From Geomonas sp. RF6 (GTDB lineage Bacteria; Desulfobacterota; Desulfuromonadia; Geobacterales; Geobacteraceae): a stretch of 64,000 bases of DNA. Position 1 is the stretch's first letter; each line of letters starts with the position of its first letter. Shown in pieces: positions 33,452-41,352 of the stretch. A program made the position numbers and the translations under genes. The notes under the pieces were generated by a model. That model saw only the letters and a program-made list of their open reading frames with translations. It was not told where the DNA came from and made no database searches. The stretch is taken from the NCBI RefSeq assembly GCF_021044625.1, contig NZ_CP087999.1, positions 1,443,001-1,507,000 of the forward strand, in the 5' to 3' direction.

Positions 33452-34087
33452 CTATGCTACGAGCCGCGGGAGCGCCAACAGCGGGCACCCCTCGCAGAGA
33501 GGCTTCTTCCTGCAGTGCTGCTTGGAGTGCTCCACGATGAGCGCGTGGTACTCGTTGAAAAGCTCGGTCTCCTCCGGAAGCGCGTCCATGAAGAAGGAGC
33601 GCACCGTCTCGTAGTCGTCCTTCTCCGAGATGAGCCCCAGCCGGGAAAAGAGCCGCCGCGTGTAGGCGTCGACGACGAATGAAGGTTTCTCCCCCGCATA
33701 AAGGAGGATCGAGTCGCAGGTCTCCCTCCCGATGCCGCGCACGCCGAGGAGCTCATTCCTCAAGCTCCGCCAGTCACGGTCGAACATGAGGTCGAGGCTC
33801 CCGTGGTAGCCTTCCACCAGGTACCCCAGAAAATCCTTCAGCCTCTGGCTCTTTATCCGGAAAAATCCCGCCGGACGTATCAGCTCCGCGAGCCTCTCCA
33901 CCGGGAGTTCCCACAACCCCGCCACCGTCAGCACCCCCTCCCCTTTCAGATTCGCGAGCGCCTTCTCCACGTTGTTCCAGTTCGTGTTCTGGGTGAGGAT
34001 TGCCCCCACGCACACCTCGAACGGCGTCTCCGCCGGCCACCAGTGCAGCGCTCCATAGCGGGCGAGGAGGAGCTCGAAAATCTCCAT
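33452..34087 (-). CDS. Endonuclease III-like DNA glycosylase
   Basis: 211 residues, HhH-GPD superfamily. The helix-hairpin-helix is LLGVRGIGRETCDSILLYA (114-131), with catalytic D140 in FVVDAYTRRL. The lysine used for AP-lyase chemistry in EndoIII is glutamate here (E122), as in MagIII-like monofunctional enzymes. The iron-sulfur loop is incomplete: C192, C198 and C201 are present but no fourth cysteine follows before the end. The substrate is unknown; an alkylated base is possible. ATG 34087 is chosen to match family length; an in-frame ATG at 34162 overlaps the carbonic-anhydrase-like gene. Confidence 0.87.
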   Translation of the reverse strand: MEIFELLLARYGALHWWPAETPFEVCVGAILTQNTNWNNVEKALANLKGEGVLTVAGLWELPVERLAELIRPAGFFRIKSQRLKDFLGYLVEGYHGSLDLMFDRDWRSLRNELLGVRGIGRETCDSILLYAGEKPSFVVDAYTRRLFSRLGLISEKDDYETVRSFFMDALPEETELFNEYHALIVEHSKQHCRKKPLCEGCPLLALPRLVA

Positions 34088-34130
34088 GAGGCGCTCCCGC
34101 CGCTTTTGGAGCGGGAGGCTCAGGGCGGGG

Positions 34131-34664
34131 TTATGGCAGGTCGTCCCGGTACTCTGATGCATAGCTCACATAGTTTCCGGGGGAGCGGGCGATCCACTCC
34201 TTCTCCTCCGGGGTAAGATCCCGCACGTACTTCGCCGGCGCGCCGAGCCACAGCGTCCCGGGGGGAACGACCGTCCCCTCCGTGACGAGGGCGCGCGCCC
34301 CGACGAGCGCTCCCTTCCCGACGACCGCACGGTCCATGACGATCGCCTGCATGCCGATGAAGGCGCCGTCCTCTATCGTGCAGCCGTGCAGCGTCACGCT
34401 GTGCCCCACTGTGACGTCGCTCCCGATCACCAGTGGCGCACCTGGATCGTCTGCATCCTTCTTGTGCGTCACGTGGAGGACGGAAAGGTCCTGGATGTTG
34501 GTGCGCTCCCCGATGGAGATGAAGTTCACGTCGCCGCGCACGACGCAGTTGAACCAGATGCTGCTCTCCCTCCCGATGCGCACATCCCCTATCACCACGG
34601 CCCCCTCTGCAATGAAGGCTGTGAGATCGATCTGCGGCGAGACTCCTTTGAAGGCACGTATCAT
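34131..34664 (-). CDS. Gamma-carbonic-anhydrase-like hexapeptide protein
   Basis: 177 residues, left-handed beta-helix from hexapeptide repeats (VVIGDVRIGRESSIWFNCVV; VIGSDVTVGHSVTLHGCTI). Metal-site histidines are seen in LHVTHKK and VGHSVTLHG, as in YrdA/PaaY/CaiE proteins. True carbonic anhydrase activity in this subgroup is uncertain. It is followed by the glycosylase gene 43 nt downstream on the same strand. Confidence 0.92.
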   Translation of the reverse strand: MIRAFKGVSPQIDLTAFIAEGAVVIGDVRIGRESSIWFNCVVRGDVNFISIGERTNIQDLSVLHVTHKKDADDPGAPLVIGSDVTVGHSVTLHGCTIEDGAFIGMQAIVMDRAVVGKGALVGARALVTEGTVVPPGTLWLGAPAKYVRDLTPEEKEWIARSPGNYVSYASEYRDDLP

Positions 34665-34710
34665 CGATGCCCCTCCCGAAAAGTTCTAGATTCTTGGACA
34701 GCGAGAGCAG

Positions 34711-34827
34711 GCAGGAACGTTCCCTCCCCCCTTGCGGGGGAGGGACAGGGTGGGGGGAAGGTGCCACCATCCCAGCCTGTGGCAGCTTCACCCACCCCCT
34801 GTCCCCCTCCCGTTGAGGGAGGGGGTA
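34711..34827. repeat. 117-bp composite repeat, copy 1
   Basis: Two opposed GC palindromes (CCCCTTGCGGGGGAGGGACA... and ...CCCCTCCCGTTGAGGGAGGG) around a conserved middle (GTGGCAGCTTCACCCACCCC). A second copy, equal in length and orientation, lies at 36388-36504. The two flank nadA and tatA. Confidence 0.88.
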
Positions 34828-34860
34828 CCACGTCCCAGGAATCCCCGAAGAGCCAATGAG

Positions 34861-34893
34861 AAAGCCCCCCTCCCTTTAGCGGGAGGAGGGCTT
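34861..34893. terminator. Hairpin terminator after nadA
   Basis: AAGCCCCCCTCCC, loop, GCGGGAGGAGGGCTT followed by TTTTTT on the plus strand. On the minus strand it lies just 3' of nadA with a shorter T-run (CTTTCTC). Probably bidirectional, though no plus-strand gene ends close by. Confidence 0.7.
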
Positions 34894-34901
34894 TTTTTTC
34901 G

Positions 34902-35816
34902 TCAGTCCCTCGGTATGGCGAGCATCCGATCCAGCGCCCGCTTTGCCGGGATCCGAATCTCCTCGGGCACCTTCACGACCGGCTTCATCGTTTGCAGCGC
35001 CTCCAGGATATCCTCCAGCGAGGTGAGCTTCATATTCGGGCAGACCAGCGCCGGGGAGGCGAGGATGAACTCCTTCTCCGGATTCTCCCTCTTCATGCGC
35101 CAGAGGATCCCCGCCTCGGTGCCGATGATGAAGCGCTTCGCCGGGTTCTCCGTCACGTAGCTGTACATGCCTGTGGTGGAGCAGACGTGGTCGGCGAGCG
35201 CCGAGACCGCCGGGTTGCACTCCGGGTGGCACACAAACGGTGCATCGGGATACTGCTCCTTCAGCGCAAGCACCGCCTCCGGCTTCAGCCTCTCGTGGGT
35301 CGGGCAATACCCTTCCCAGAGGTGGAACTTCTTGTCGGTGAATTTCGATACAAAGCGCCCGAGATTGCGGTCGGGGGTGAAGATAAGCTCCTTTTCCGGG
35401 AGGGACTGCACGACCTTCACCGCATTAGCGGAGGTGCAGCAGATGTCCGTCTCGGCCTTCACCGCCGCAGAGGAGTTCACGTACGTCACCACCGGCACCC
35501 CCGGGTGCTCGGCCTTCATCTTGCGCAGCGACTCCGCGTCCACCATGTCCGCCATGGGGCAGCCGGCGTCGAGGCGCGGCAGAAGCACCGTCTTCTCCGG
35601 CGCGAGGATGGAAGCGGACTCCGCCATGAAATGGACACCGCAGAAAACGATGACATCGGCGTCGGTCGCCGCCGCCTCGATGGAGAGGGCGAGGGAATCA
35701 CCGGTGATGTCGGCGATCTCCTGAACTTCGTCCCTCATGTAGTTATGTGCCAGAAGCACCGCGTTGCGCTGCTTCAGTAACGCCCGTATCTCAGACTGTA
35801 TCGACTGCTGCTCCAT
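34902..35816 (-). CDS. nadA: Quinolinate synthase
   Basis: 304 residues. NadA hallmarks are [37 protein letters not shown], and [22 protein letters not shown]. The 4Fe-4S cysteines lie in CCTSANA, ECNPAV and the C-terminal [10 protein letters not shown] region. It condenses iminoaspartate with dihydroxyacetone phosphate in NAD synthesis. A strong minus-strand promoter with a palindrome lies upstream (35891-35919). nadB and nadC are not in the window. Confidence 0.96.
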   Translation of the reverse strand: MEQQSIQSEIRALLKQRNAVLLAHNYMRDEVQEIADITGDSLALSIEAAATDADVIVFCGVHFMAESASILAPEKTVLLPRLDAGCPMADMVDAESLRKMKAEHPGVPVVTYVNSSAAVKAETDICCTSANAVKVVQSLPEKELIFTPDRNLGRFVSKFTDKKFHLWEGYCPTHERLKPEAVLALKEQYPDAPFVCHPECNPAVSALADHVCSTTGMYSYVTENPAKRFIIGTEAGILWRMKRENPEKEFILASPALVCPNMKLTSLEDILEALQTMKPVVKVPEEIRIPAKRALDRMLAIPRD

Positions 35817-35890
35817 GCGGTCACCACCAGATTGATAAAGTGAATTTCTTAATGCTCATTGTGTAAACACGGTTCCTAAACAGGGTTATG

Positions 35891-35919
35891 ATAGTAGACA
35901 ATCTTAACATGCATGTCAA
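35891..35919 (-). promoter_or_regulatory. nadA promoter overlapped by a 16-bp palindrome
   Basis: Minus strand TTGACA (35919-35914), 17-nt spacer, TACTAT (35896-35891). The near-perfect palindrome TTAACATGCATGTCAA (35904-35919) covers the -35 and part of the spacer. This arrangement fits a repressor operator; the regulator is unknown. Confidence 0.65.
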
Positions 35920-35947
35920 ACCCTTTAACGGCCGGGCCCCGCGCCTC

Positions 35948-35976
35948 TTGACACGCAGAAGCAAAACCACTATTCT
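35948..35976 (+). promoter_or_regulatory. tatA promoter
   Basis: TTGACA (35948-35953), 17-nt spacer, TATTCT (35971-35976), about 57 nt upstream of the tatA start. It diverges from the nadA promoter. Confidence 0.7.
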
Positions 35977-36033
35977 TTTCCCAGTTTTTACCGACGGTGC
36001 GTCTTTTCCACCATATTTGCGAGGTACCAGAGT

Positions 36034-36303
36034 ATGTTTGGCATTGGAATGCCGGAGCTCATCATCATCATGGTGATAGCTCTCATCGTGATCGGCCCGC
36101 AGAAGCTCCCGGAACTGGCGCGTTCGCTCGGCAAGGGGCTGGCGGAATTCAAGAGGGCGACCGAAGACTTCAAGCACACCATCGATGCGGAGACAACAGC
36201 CGCGGAGAGGGAGAAAATGGCGAAGGAAGCGGCCGCACAGACAAAGGATGAAGAGGTCAAAGAAGAGCAGAAGGCCGAGGAAAAGCCGCAGCACACGGCC
36301 TGA
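36034..36303 (+). CDS. tatA: Twin-arginine translocase subunit TatA/TatB
   Basis: 89 residues. The N-terminal membrane helix ([20 protein letters not shown]), glycine hinge, and amphipathic helix [20 protein letters not shown] are typical; a charged tail follows. The MFGIGMPEL opening resembles TatB as well as TatA, so which role it plays is uncertain. It is monocistronic with its own promoter and terminator; tatC is not in the window. Confidence 0.93.
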   Translation: MFGIGMPELIIIMVIALIVIGPQKLPELARSLGKGLAEFKRATEDFKHTIDAETTAAEREKMAKEAAAQTKDEEVKEEQKAEEKPQHTA

Positions 36304-36328
36304 GAGAAAAGTTCGCAGCAGATATGAA

Positions 36329-36362
36329 AAAGGCGGGGGAAAGATTCCCTCGCCTTTTTTGT
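36329..36362 (+). terminator. Intrinsic terminator of tatA
   Basis: AAAGGCGGGGGAA, short loop, TTCCCTCGCC then TTTTTTG, 26 nt after the tatA stop. Confidence 0.85.
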
Positions 36363-36387
36363 TTTGAGGCCCCGTCCCGAAGAGCCG

Positions 36388-36504
36388 GCAGGAGCGTCCC
36401 CTCCCCCTTGCGGGGGAGGGACAGGGTGGGGGGGAAGGCGCTACCATCGCAGCAGGTGGCAGCTTCACCCACCCCCTGTCCCCCTCCCGTCAAGGGAGGG
36501 GGGA
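36388..36504. repeat. 117-bp composite repeat, copy 2
   Basis: A direct copy of 34711-34827, with the same two GC palindromes and middle segment. It lies between tatA and cpoB. Confidence 0.88.
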
Positions 36505-36534
36505 GCCGAAGCGGAGTTCCCCCCAACTTTCAGT

Positions 36535-37383
36535 TCACTTCTGGCGCAGCTTCTCCTTCGCCGTCTTTGCCTCTTCGCTCTTCGGGAATTCCTCCACGAG
36601 CTTTCTCCACACGTAAGCGGCGCTCTTCGCGTCTCCCAGCTCCTTGAAGGCGCCCCCCTGCTTCAGCATCGCATCGGGAGTCTTCTCCCCGTGGCTCTTG
36701 ATGGCTTCCTGGTACTCGAGGATCGCCTGCTCGTAGTTCTTTTCCGAGAGGTAGCTCTCGCCGGTCCAGTAGTGGGCGTTCCCGGTCAGCTGGTGCTTCG
36801 GGTAGCGCTCCACGAAGTTGCCGAGAAGCTCACGCGCCTTCGCCGCATCCCCCCCCTTCAGCGCCGCGACCCCCAGCTCGTACAGCCGCTCCGGAGTCTG
36901 CTGCGCCTCTTCACCCCTCTTTTGCACCTCGGCGAGCGATTTCTCAAGCTTCGCCAGGCGCTCGTCGATGGCGGCAAGGCGCTTCGACAGGTCGTCCCTC
37001 ATGAGCTGCAGGTCGTCCACAGGCTTCTGGGCGAGGATGCGCACGTCGTCCACCTTCCCGCTCAGGCTCTGCATGTCGACGTGTGTGCTGTCCAGCGAGG
37101 CCTGCACGTCCGCGCTGCTCTTCCGAATCGCACCGAGCTCCTTCTGGAACCCCTGCACGTCCTTCTCGAGCCCTTCCACCCTCTGGGTGTAGCCTACCAG
37201 CGACTTCTGGACCCCCTCCTGCACCTCCGTGTGCACCTGCGCCAGATCCTTGTTGACCGTGAAGAGGCGGCTCTTCATCTCGTCGAGGTCGCGCTGCACG
37301 ACGGACAGCTCGTCCCTGGTGGCAACGCAGCCGCACAGGGTGGCAAGGATCAGGCAGATTCCAAACTTTCTCCCGTAAAACAT
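36535..37383 (-). CDS. cpoB: CpoB/YbgF, Tol-Pal-associated TPR protein
   Basis: 282 residues. A lipoprotein-type signal (FGICLILATLCGC) is followed by a long coiled-coil (about 25-155) and C-terminal tetratricopeptide repeats (ELGVAALKGGDAAKARELLG; AHYWTGESYLSEKNYEQAIL). It coordinates outer-membrane constriction with peptidoglycan synthesis in the periplasm. The lipobox would make it a lipoprotein, unlike E. coli CpoB. ATG 37383 is preceded by GGAGGGGAG; a GTG at 37386 is adjacent. It is the last gene of the tol-pal group. Confidence 0.93.
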   Translation of the reverse strand: MFYGRKFGICLILATLCGCVATRDELSVVQRDLDEMKSRLFTVNKDLAQVHTEVQEGVQKSLVGYTQRVEGLEKDVQGFQKELGAIRKSSADVQASLDSTHVDMQSLSGKVDDVRILAQKPVDDLQLMRDDLSKRLAAIDERLAKLEKSLAEVQKRGEEAQQTPERLYELGVAALKGGDAAKARELLGNFVERYPKHQLTGNAHYWTGESYLSEKNYEQAILEYQEAIKSHGEKTPDAMLKQGGAFKELGDAKSAAYVWRKLVEEFPKSEEAKTAKEKLRQK

Positions 37384-37415
37384 CACATCTCCCCTCCGGC
37401 GCTTCTCATACCACG

Positions 37416-37441
37416 AAAAAGGGAGCCCTGAGGCTCCCTTT
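37416..37441 (-). terminator. Intrinsic terminator between pal and cpoB
   Basis: On the minus strand AAAGGGAGCC-TCA-GGGCTCCCTTT followed by TTCG. It is well formed, so transcription from tol-pal into cpoB may be reduced. Confidence 0.8.
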
Positions 37442-37458
37442 CATCGGTGCAGGGGCCG

Positions 37459-38061
37459 TTACTTTATGATCGTGAACTCGTCCCTTCTGTTCTTTGCCCA
37501 GGCAGCCTCGTCGTGCCCCGGATCCGCCGGCTTCTCGTGCCCATAGCTGATGGTGGAGAGACGGTCGGAGGAGATCCCCAGGTTCACCAGGTAATCCCTG
37601 GCAGCCTTCGCCCTTCTCTCGCCGAGAGCCATATTGTACTCGTCGGAGCCGCGCTCGTCGCAGTGACCTTCGACCCGCACCTTCACCTGGGAGTTGCGGG
37701 AGAGGTACTGCGCACTCTTCGAAAGGGTGTTGCGCGCTTCCTGGGAGAGGGAGGAGGAGTCGTAGTCGAAGTAGACCTTCTCAAGCTCCGCCTGCACGCT
37801 CCCCGCGCCCTGCTCGACGGGGCGCTGCTCCGGCCGGATCGTCGACTCGTCCGTCCGCGTCTCCGGCAGGGGAGCCTGCTGCGGGGCAGTCTCCCTCGGA
37901 GAGGCCTGTCTCGGCGCCTCCACAGGGGGCTGAGCCGCCGGCGGCTGCTGGGTCGTCGAAACCGGCTCGCTCGGCTTCACCTGCTCCTTGTGCGCACAAC
38001 CCGCCATGAGAAGAGCCCCACAGCACAGAACCACCAAGCTTCCAGATATCCCCTTGCGCAT
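37459..38061 (-). CDS. pal: Peptidoglycan-associated lipoprotein
   Basis: 200 residues. Signal peptide with lipobox LMAGC, a proline/glutamine-rich linker, and a C-terminal OmpA-like domain (VYFDYDSSSLSQEARNTL; VRVEGHCDERGSDEYNMALGERRA) that binds peptidoglycan. ATG 38061 has AGGAGA upstream; a start at 38082 would add seven residues. It anchors the outer membrane to the wall and interacts with TolB. Confidence 0.95.
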   Translation of the reverse strand: MRKGISGSLVVLCCGALLMAGCAHKEQVKPSEPVSTTQQPPAAQPPVEAPRQASPRETAPQQAPLPETRTDESTIRPEQRPVEQGAGSVQAELEKVYFDYDSSSLSQEARNTLSKSAQYLSRNSQVKVRVEGHCDERGSDEYNMALGERRAKAARDYLVNLGISSDRLSTISYGHEKPADPGHDEAAWAKNRRDEFTIIK

Positions 38062-38125
38062 TTCAGTCTCTCCTTTTGTCATAGTAATTTCGGCACTCCG
38101 GAGGGGGGCCGATCAAGCGAAACAA

Positions 38126-38153
38126 AGTATACCTTTGCACCCTGCAAATTCAA
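38126..38153 (-). promoter_or_regulatory. Predicted internal promoter for pal
   Basis: Minus strand TTGAAT (38153-38148), 16-nt spacer, TATACT (38131-38126), in the 102-nt tolB-pal gap. This would give pal expression independent of the upstream tol genes. Confidence 0.55.
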
Positions 38154-38163
38154 TGCAGGAGCG

Positions 38164-39393
38164 CTACCACGGGCGCGACCACACCGGCTGCGAGGCACCG
38201 GCTTCACGGGAAACCTTCGTCTCGCCGCTGCCGTCCTGACGCATGACGTAGACCCCCTCCCCGCCGTCGCGCCTGGAGTCGAAAACGATGAAGCGGCCGT
38301 CCGGGGACCAGTGCGGGTGCTGGTTGTTCCCCGACTCGGTGAGGCGCGCATCGCCGCTGCCGTCGGCATTGACGATGTGGATCTGGAAGCCGCCCCCTTC
38401 CTGCCGGGCGTACACGATCCGGTCCCCCTTCGGCGACCAGCGCGGCGTCACGTTGTAGGAGCCGCTCGTGGTGAGCCGGCGCACGTTGCTCCCGTCGGCG
38501 TTGACGACGAAGATCTGCGGCTTCCCCAGCCGGTCCGAGACGAAGGCAAGACGGGAGCCGTCGGGGGACCAGGCGGGAGAGACATCGATCGCGGGATCTC
38601 GCGTCAGGCGCGAGAGCTCTCTTCCGGAGCTGTCCAGGATGTAGATCTCCGAGTTCCCGTCTTTGGTGAGGGTCACGGCGACACGCCTGCCGTCCGGCGC
38701 ATAGGTGGCCGTCGCGTTCAGCCCGGGGCGGGAGGAGATGCGCGCCTCCCCGCCGGTGAAAAGCTCTCTCCGGTACAGGTCGGGATTCCCCTTCTTGTAC
38801 GAGGTGTAGATGATCTCGCGGCCGGAGGGGTCGAAATCGGGGCTCAGGTTGATGGCGCCATTGTTGGTGACCCGCTGCACGTTGTGGCCGTCGGAGTCCA
38901 TGAGCGCGATCTCCTTGTTGCCGGAGCGCCGCGACACGAAAGCGATCCTCCCGGTGAACGCCCCCCGCTCCCCGGTGACGGCCCGCAGCACCTCGTCGGA
39001 GAAGGCGTGGGCCATGTGCCGGACGTCCTTCTGGCTCCCGCTGTAGCGCTTTGCGGTCACCTCGCGGTTCAGCACCGCGTCCCACAGGCGGCATTCCACG
39101 GTCACCTTCTCCCCGGAGAGGGAGTAGGCGGTCTTCAGCACGAGCTCCGACGCCCCCTGCCCCGTCCCCCCGCTCGTCACGCTGAAGGGGCCGGCGAGGT
39201 TCAGATCGAAGGTGAAGACCTCCTCCGTCTCTTTCGGTATCGCCGGCGCAGGAGCGCCGGAGAGGGTGGTGGCGGGAGCGAGGTAGAGACCGAGCTTGCG
39301 GCTGCCGGGCGCCGTCACCTCCAGGTAGGAGTCCGCGGCACCGGAAATCTGTGCCGCCAGCAATAGAAAAACCACGAGCACCAGCGCTCTCAT
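38164..39393 (-). CDS. tolB: Tol-Pal system translocation protein TolB
   Basis: 409 residues. A signal peptide (MRALVLVVFLLLAAQISGAA), an N-terminal alpha/beta domain, then a six-bladed WD40-like PD repeat propeller (SPDFDPSGREIIYTSY; SPAWSPDGSRLAFVSD; TPRWSPKGDRIVYARQ; HPHWSPDGRFIVFDSR). Periplasmic partner of Pal and TolA. Start overlaps the tolA stop by four bases. Confidence 0.96.
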   Translation of the reverse strand: MRALVLVVFLLLAAQISGAADSYLEVTAPGSRKLGLYLAPATTLSGAPAPAIPKETEEVFTFDLNLAGPFSVTSGGTGQGASELVLKTAYSLSGEKVTVECRLWDAVLNREVTAKRYSGSQKDVRHMAHAFSDEVLRAVTGERGAFTGRIAFVSRRSGNKEIALMDSDGHNVQRVTNNGAINLSPDFDPSGREIIYTSYKKGNPDLYRRELFTGGEARISSRPGLNATATYAPDGRRVAVTLTKDGNSEIYILDSSGRELSRLTRDPAIDVSPAWSPDGSRLAFVSDRLGKPQIFVVNADGSNVRRLTTSGSYNVTPRWSPKGDRIVYARQEGGGFQIHIVNADGSGDARLTESGNNQHPHWSPDGRFIVFDSRRDGGEGVYVMRQDGSGETKVSREAGASQPVWSRPW

Positions 39394-40166
39394 CGGACAC
39401 CCACCCCTTGCGGCCTGAAGACAAATCCCTGTTCGAATTCCCCCCCGGACGGCGGGGGCCTGAAAGACTTCTCGGCGAGGTGCACCGCGCGTTCCACCGC
39501 CTCCTCAAAGACGCGGTCGCCGCTCGTCTGCTCGATGCGCAGTCGCACGATGCGGCCGTCGGGGCCGATGGTGAGGCGCACCGCCACCCGCGGTGCGGAG
39601 GTGTCGGAGGCTATGGTGGAGCGGAAGGCGTCTCTCAGGCGCGACTGGATGTAGGAGGAGTAGTCGCTTCCGGCCTCCGTTCCCTTTCCTCCCGGGACCC
39701 CGACCTTCCCGCCGCCACCCTTTTTCAGCTTAGCGAGCGTCTCGTTGTAGCGCCGCTCCTCGGCGGCCTGCGCGAGCTTCGCCATCCGCTCGTTGAAATC
39801 GTGGTTATCGTCGTGCGCCGCCTCCGGCTTCGGCTTGGCCGCCGGCTTTGCCGGCACCGTCGCGGGGAGAGGCTTCGACTTCGGCTGCGGCACCGGAAGC
39901 TTTGCCGGCATAACCGGGGCGCTTGCGGGCTCCTCCGGAGCGCTTGGCCCGGCAGGTGCCGCGGCCGGAGGCCCCGGGGTCCCCGCCTGGGGGGAGGCGA
40001 CCGGCAGGTTCACCAGGTCGACGTAGTAGGACGGCGTCTCCACCGTTGCTGCGTGCGGCAGGAGTTGCAGCTTCAGCACCAGCACGAGGACGAGTGCGTG
40101 ACAGAGGAAGGAGAGCGCGAGCATCCCCCCCGGCCCGGGATATTGCCCCTTGCGTGCCATGATCAT
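39390..40166 (-). CDS. tolA: TolA-type energy-transducing protein
   Basis: 258 residues. One N-terminal membrane helix (LALSFLCHALVLVLVLKLQL), a proline/lysine/alanine-rich middle (about 60-125), and a TonB/TolA C-terminal domain (SYIQSRLRDAFRSTI; RVAVRLTIGPDGRIVRLRIE). It spans the periplasm between TolQ-TolR and TolB/Pal. The C-terminal domain is of the TonB-C type, so TonB-like annotation is an alternative; position in the tol cluster decides. ATG 40166 overlaps the tolR stop (ATGA). Confidence 0.9.
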   Translation of the reverse strand: MIMARKGQYPGPGGMLALSFLCHALVLVLVLKLQLLPHAATVETPSYYVDLVNLPVASPQAGTPGPPAAAPAGPSAPEEPASAPVMPAKLPVPQPKSKPLPATVPAKPAAKPKPEAAHDDNHDFNERMAKLAQAAEERRYNETLAKLKKGGGGKVGVPGGKGTEAGSDYSSYIQSRLRDAFRSTIASDTSAPRVAVRLTIGPDGRIVRLRIEQTSGDRVFEEAVERAVHLAEKSFRPPPSGGEFEQGFVFRPQGVGVR

Positions 40167-40582
40167 TTCCGTGCGGCGGGCTCCGTAACCATGCCGAGAC
40201 GCTCGATGCCGGCACCCTTGATCTGCGCCATGACCTGCACCACCTCGCCGTAGGGGACCGCGCTGTCGGCCTTCAGGAAGACCTCCTTCTTCTGGCGGTT
40301 CGCAAACATGGTGCTCAGGCGCTCCTTCAGCTCACCCTTCGGCACTTCGTTGGCGTTGATGGTGGTCCTCCCGGTGTTCTCGATGGAGACCACCACCGTG
40401 TCCTCCTGCGGATTGAGCGACTTGGTATCCGCCTTCGGGAGGTTCACCTGCACCCCCTGCTGCATCATCGGGGCGGTCACCATGAAAATGACCAGTAGCA
40501 CCAGCATGACGTCGACCAGCGGGGTGACGTTGATCTGGCTCATGGTCGAGCGGCTGCCGTTATCCCTGTTGCCCAGTTCCAT
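40163..40582 (-). CDS. tolR: TolR, ExbD-family proton-channel subunit
   Basis: 139 residues. The single membrane helix starts INVTPLVDVMLVLLVIFMVT, with the conserved aspartate in LVDV. The periplasmic domain follows (VNLPKADTKSL; VFLKADSAVPYGEVVQVMA). It works with TolQ to energise TolA. GGGAG lies before ATG 40582; two nt separate it from tolQ. Confidence 0.95.
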   Translation of the reverse strand: MELGNRDNGSRSTMSQINVTPLVDVMLVLLVIFMVTAPMMQQGVQVNLPKADTKSLNPQEDTVVVSIENTGRTTINANEVPKGELKERLSTMFANRQKKEVFLKADSAVPYGEVVQVMAQIKGAGIERLGMVTEPAARK

Positions 40583-40584
40583 CG

Positions 40585-41256
40585 CTATCTCCCGAAGTTA
40601 CGCTGCACTATGTTCAGGAATTCCGTGGAGAAGCTGTCCATCTCGGAGATCAGCACCTTTATCTTCTGCTGGAAGTGGTTGTACCCCATGACGGCAGGGA
40701 TAGCTGCCACGAGGCCGATGGCGGTGGCGATGAGCGCCTCGGCGATACCGGGTGCCACGACGGCAAGGGAGGCGGAGCCGGACTGGCCGATCCCCTGGAA
40801 GGCGGTCATGATCCCCCACACAGTCCCGAAAAGCCCGATAAAGGGGGCGGTGGAGCCGGTGGTGGCGAGAAAGGTGAGGTATTTCTCCAGCCGTGTGATC
40901 TCGGAGGTCGTGGCGCGGCGCAGTGCCCTGGAGATGTTGTCGATCCCGCCGAGGTCGGTGCTGATGATATTCGGCTCAGCCTTCTGCTCCCCCGTCTCCT
41001 GGAGCCTCCTGAGCTCGGCATACCCTTCGGTGAAGAGGACCGTGAGGGGGGAATGGTTGAAGCGGTCGACCTGGCTGCCGATCGCGTCGAACCGCTTCGA
41101 TTTCCAGAAGAACTCGAGGAAGCGCTCCGAGGCGTTGTTGGCGCGGTACACCTGCAGCAACTTGTAGAAGATGATACCCCACGAGACGACCGAGAAGTAG
41201 ATGAGGACAATAAGGACCAGTTTCACGACCAGGCCGGTCGAAGCGAACATACCCAA
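40585..41256 (-). CDS. tolQ: TolQ, MotA/TolQ/ExbB proton channel
   Basis: 223 residues with three membrane segments. Conserved stretches are LTFLATTGSTAPFIGLFGTVWGIM and PGIAEALIATAIGLVAAIPAVMGYN. It is the first gene of the minus-strand tol-pal group. The start is probably TTG 41256, since GGAGGA lies eight bases upstream. ATG 41248-41250 two codons later has poorer spacing. A promoter with a palindrome lies upstream. Confidence 0.95.
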   Translation of the reverse strand: MGMFASTGLVVKLVLIVLIYFSVVSWGIIFYKLLQVYRANNASERFLEFFWKSKRFDAIGSQVDRFNHSPLTVLFTEGYAELRRLQETGEQKAEPNIISTDLGGIDNISRALRRATTSEITRLEKYLTFLATTGSTAPFIGLFGTVWGIMTAFQGIGQSGSASLAVVAPGIAEALIATAIGLVAAIPAVMGYNHFQQKIKVLISEMDSFSTEFLNIVQRNFGR

Positions 41257-41294
41257 GGTTTTGTTCCTCCAGTTATAGAGCTGTCAAAACGTGA

Positions 41295-41323
41295 AAAATA
41301 TGCTTAAGCATCTGTGAAGTCAA
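41295..41323 (-). promoter_or_regulatory. tol-pal promoter with palindromic spacer
   Basis: Minus strand TTGACT (41323-41318), 17-nt spacer, TATTTT (41300-41295). The perfect 12-bp palindrome ATGCTTAAGCAT (41300-41311) fills most of the spacer, a typical repressor position. Confidence 0.65.
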
Positions 41324-41352
41324 CAGGAAAGAGCGCTGGCGGGGTGGCGCCC

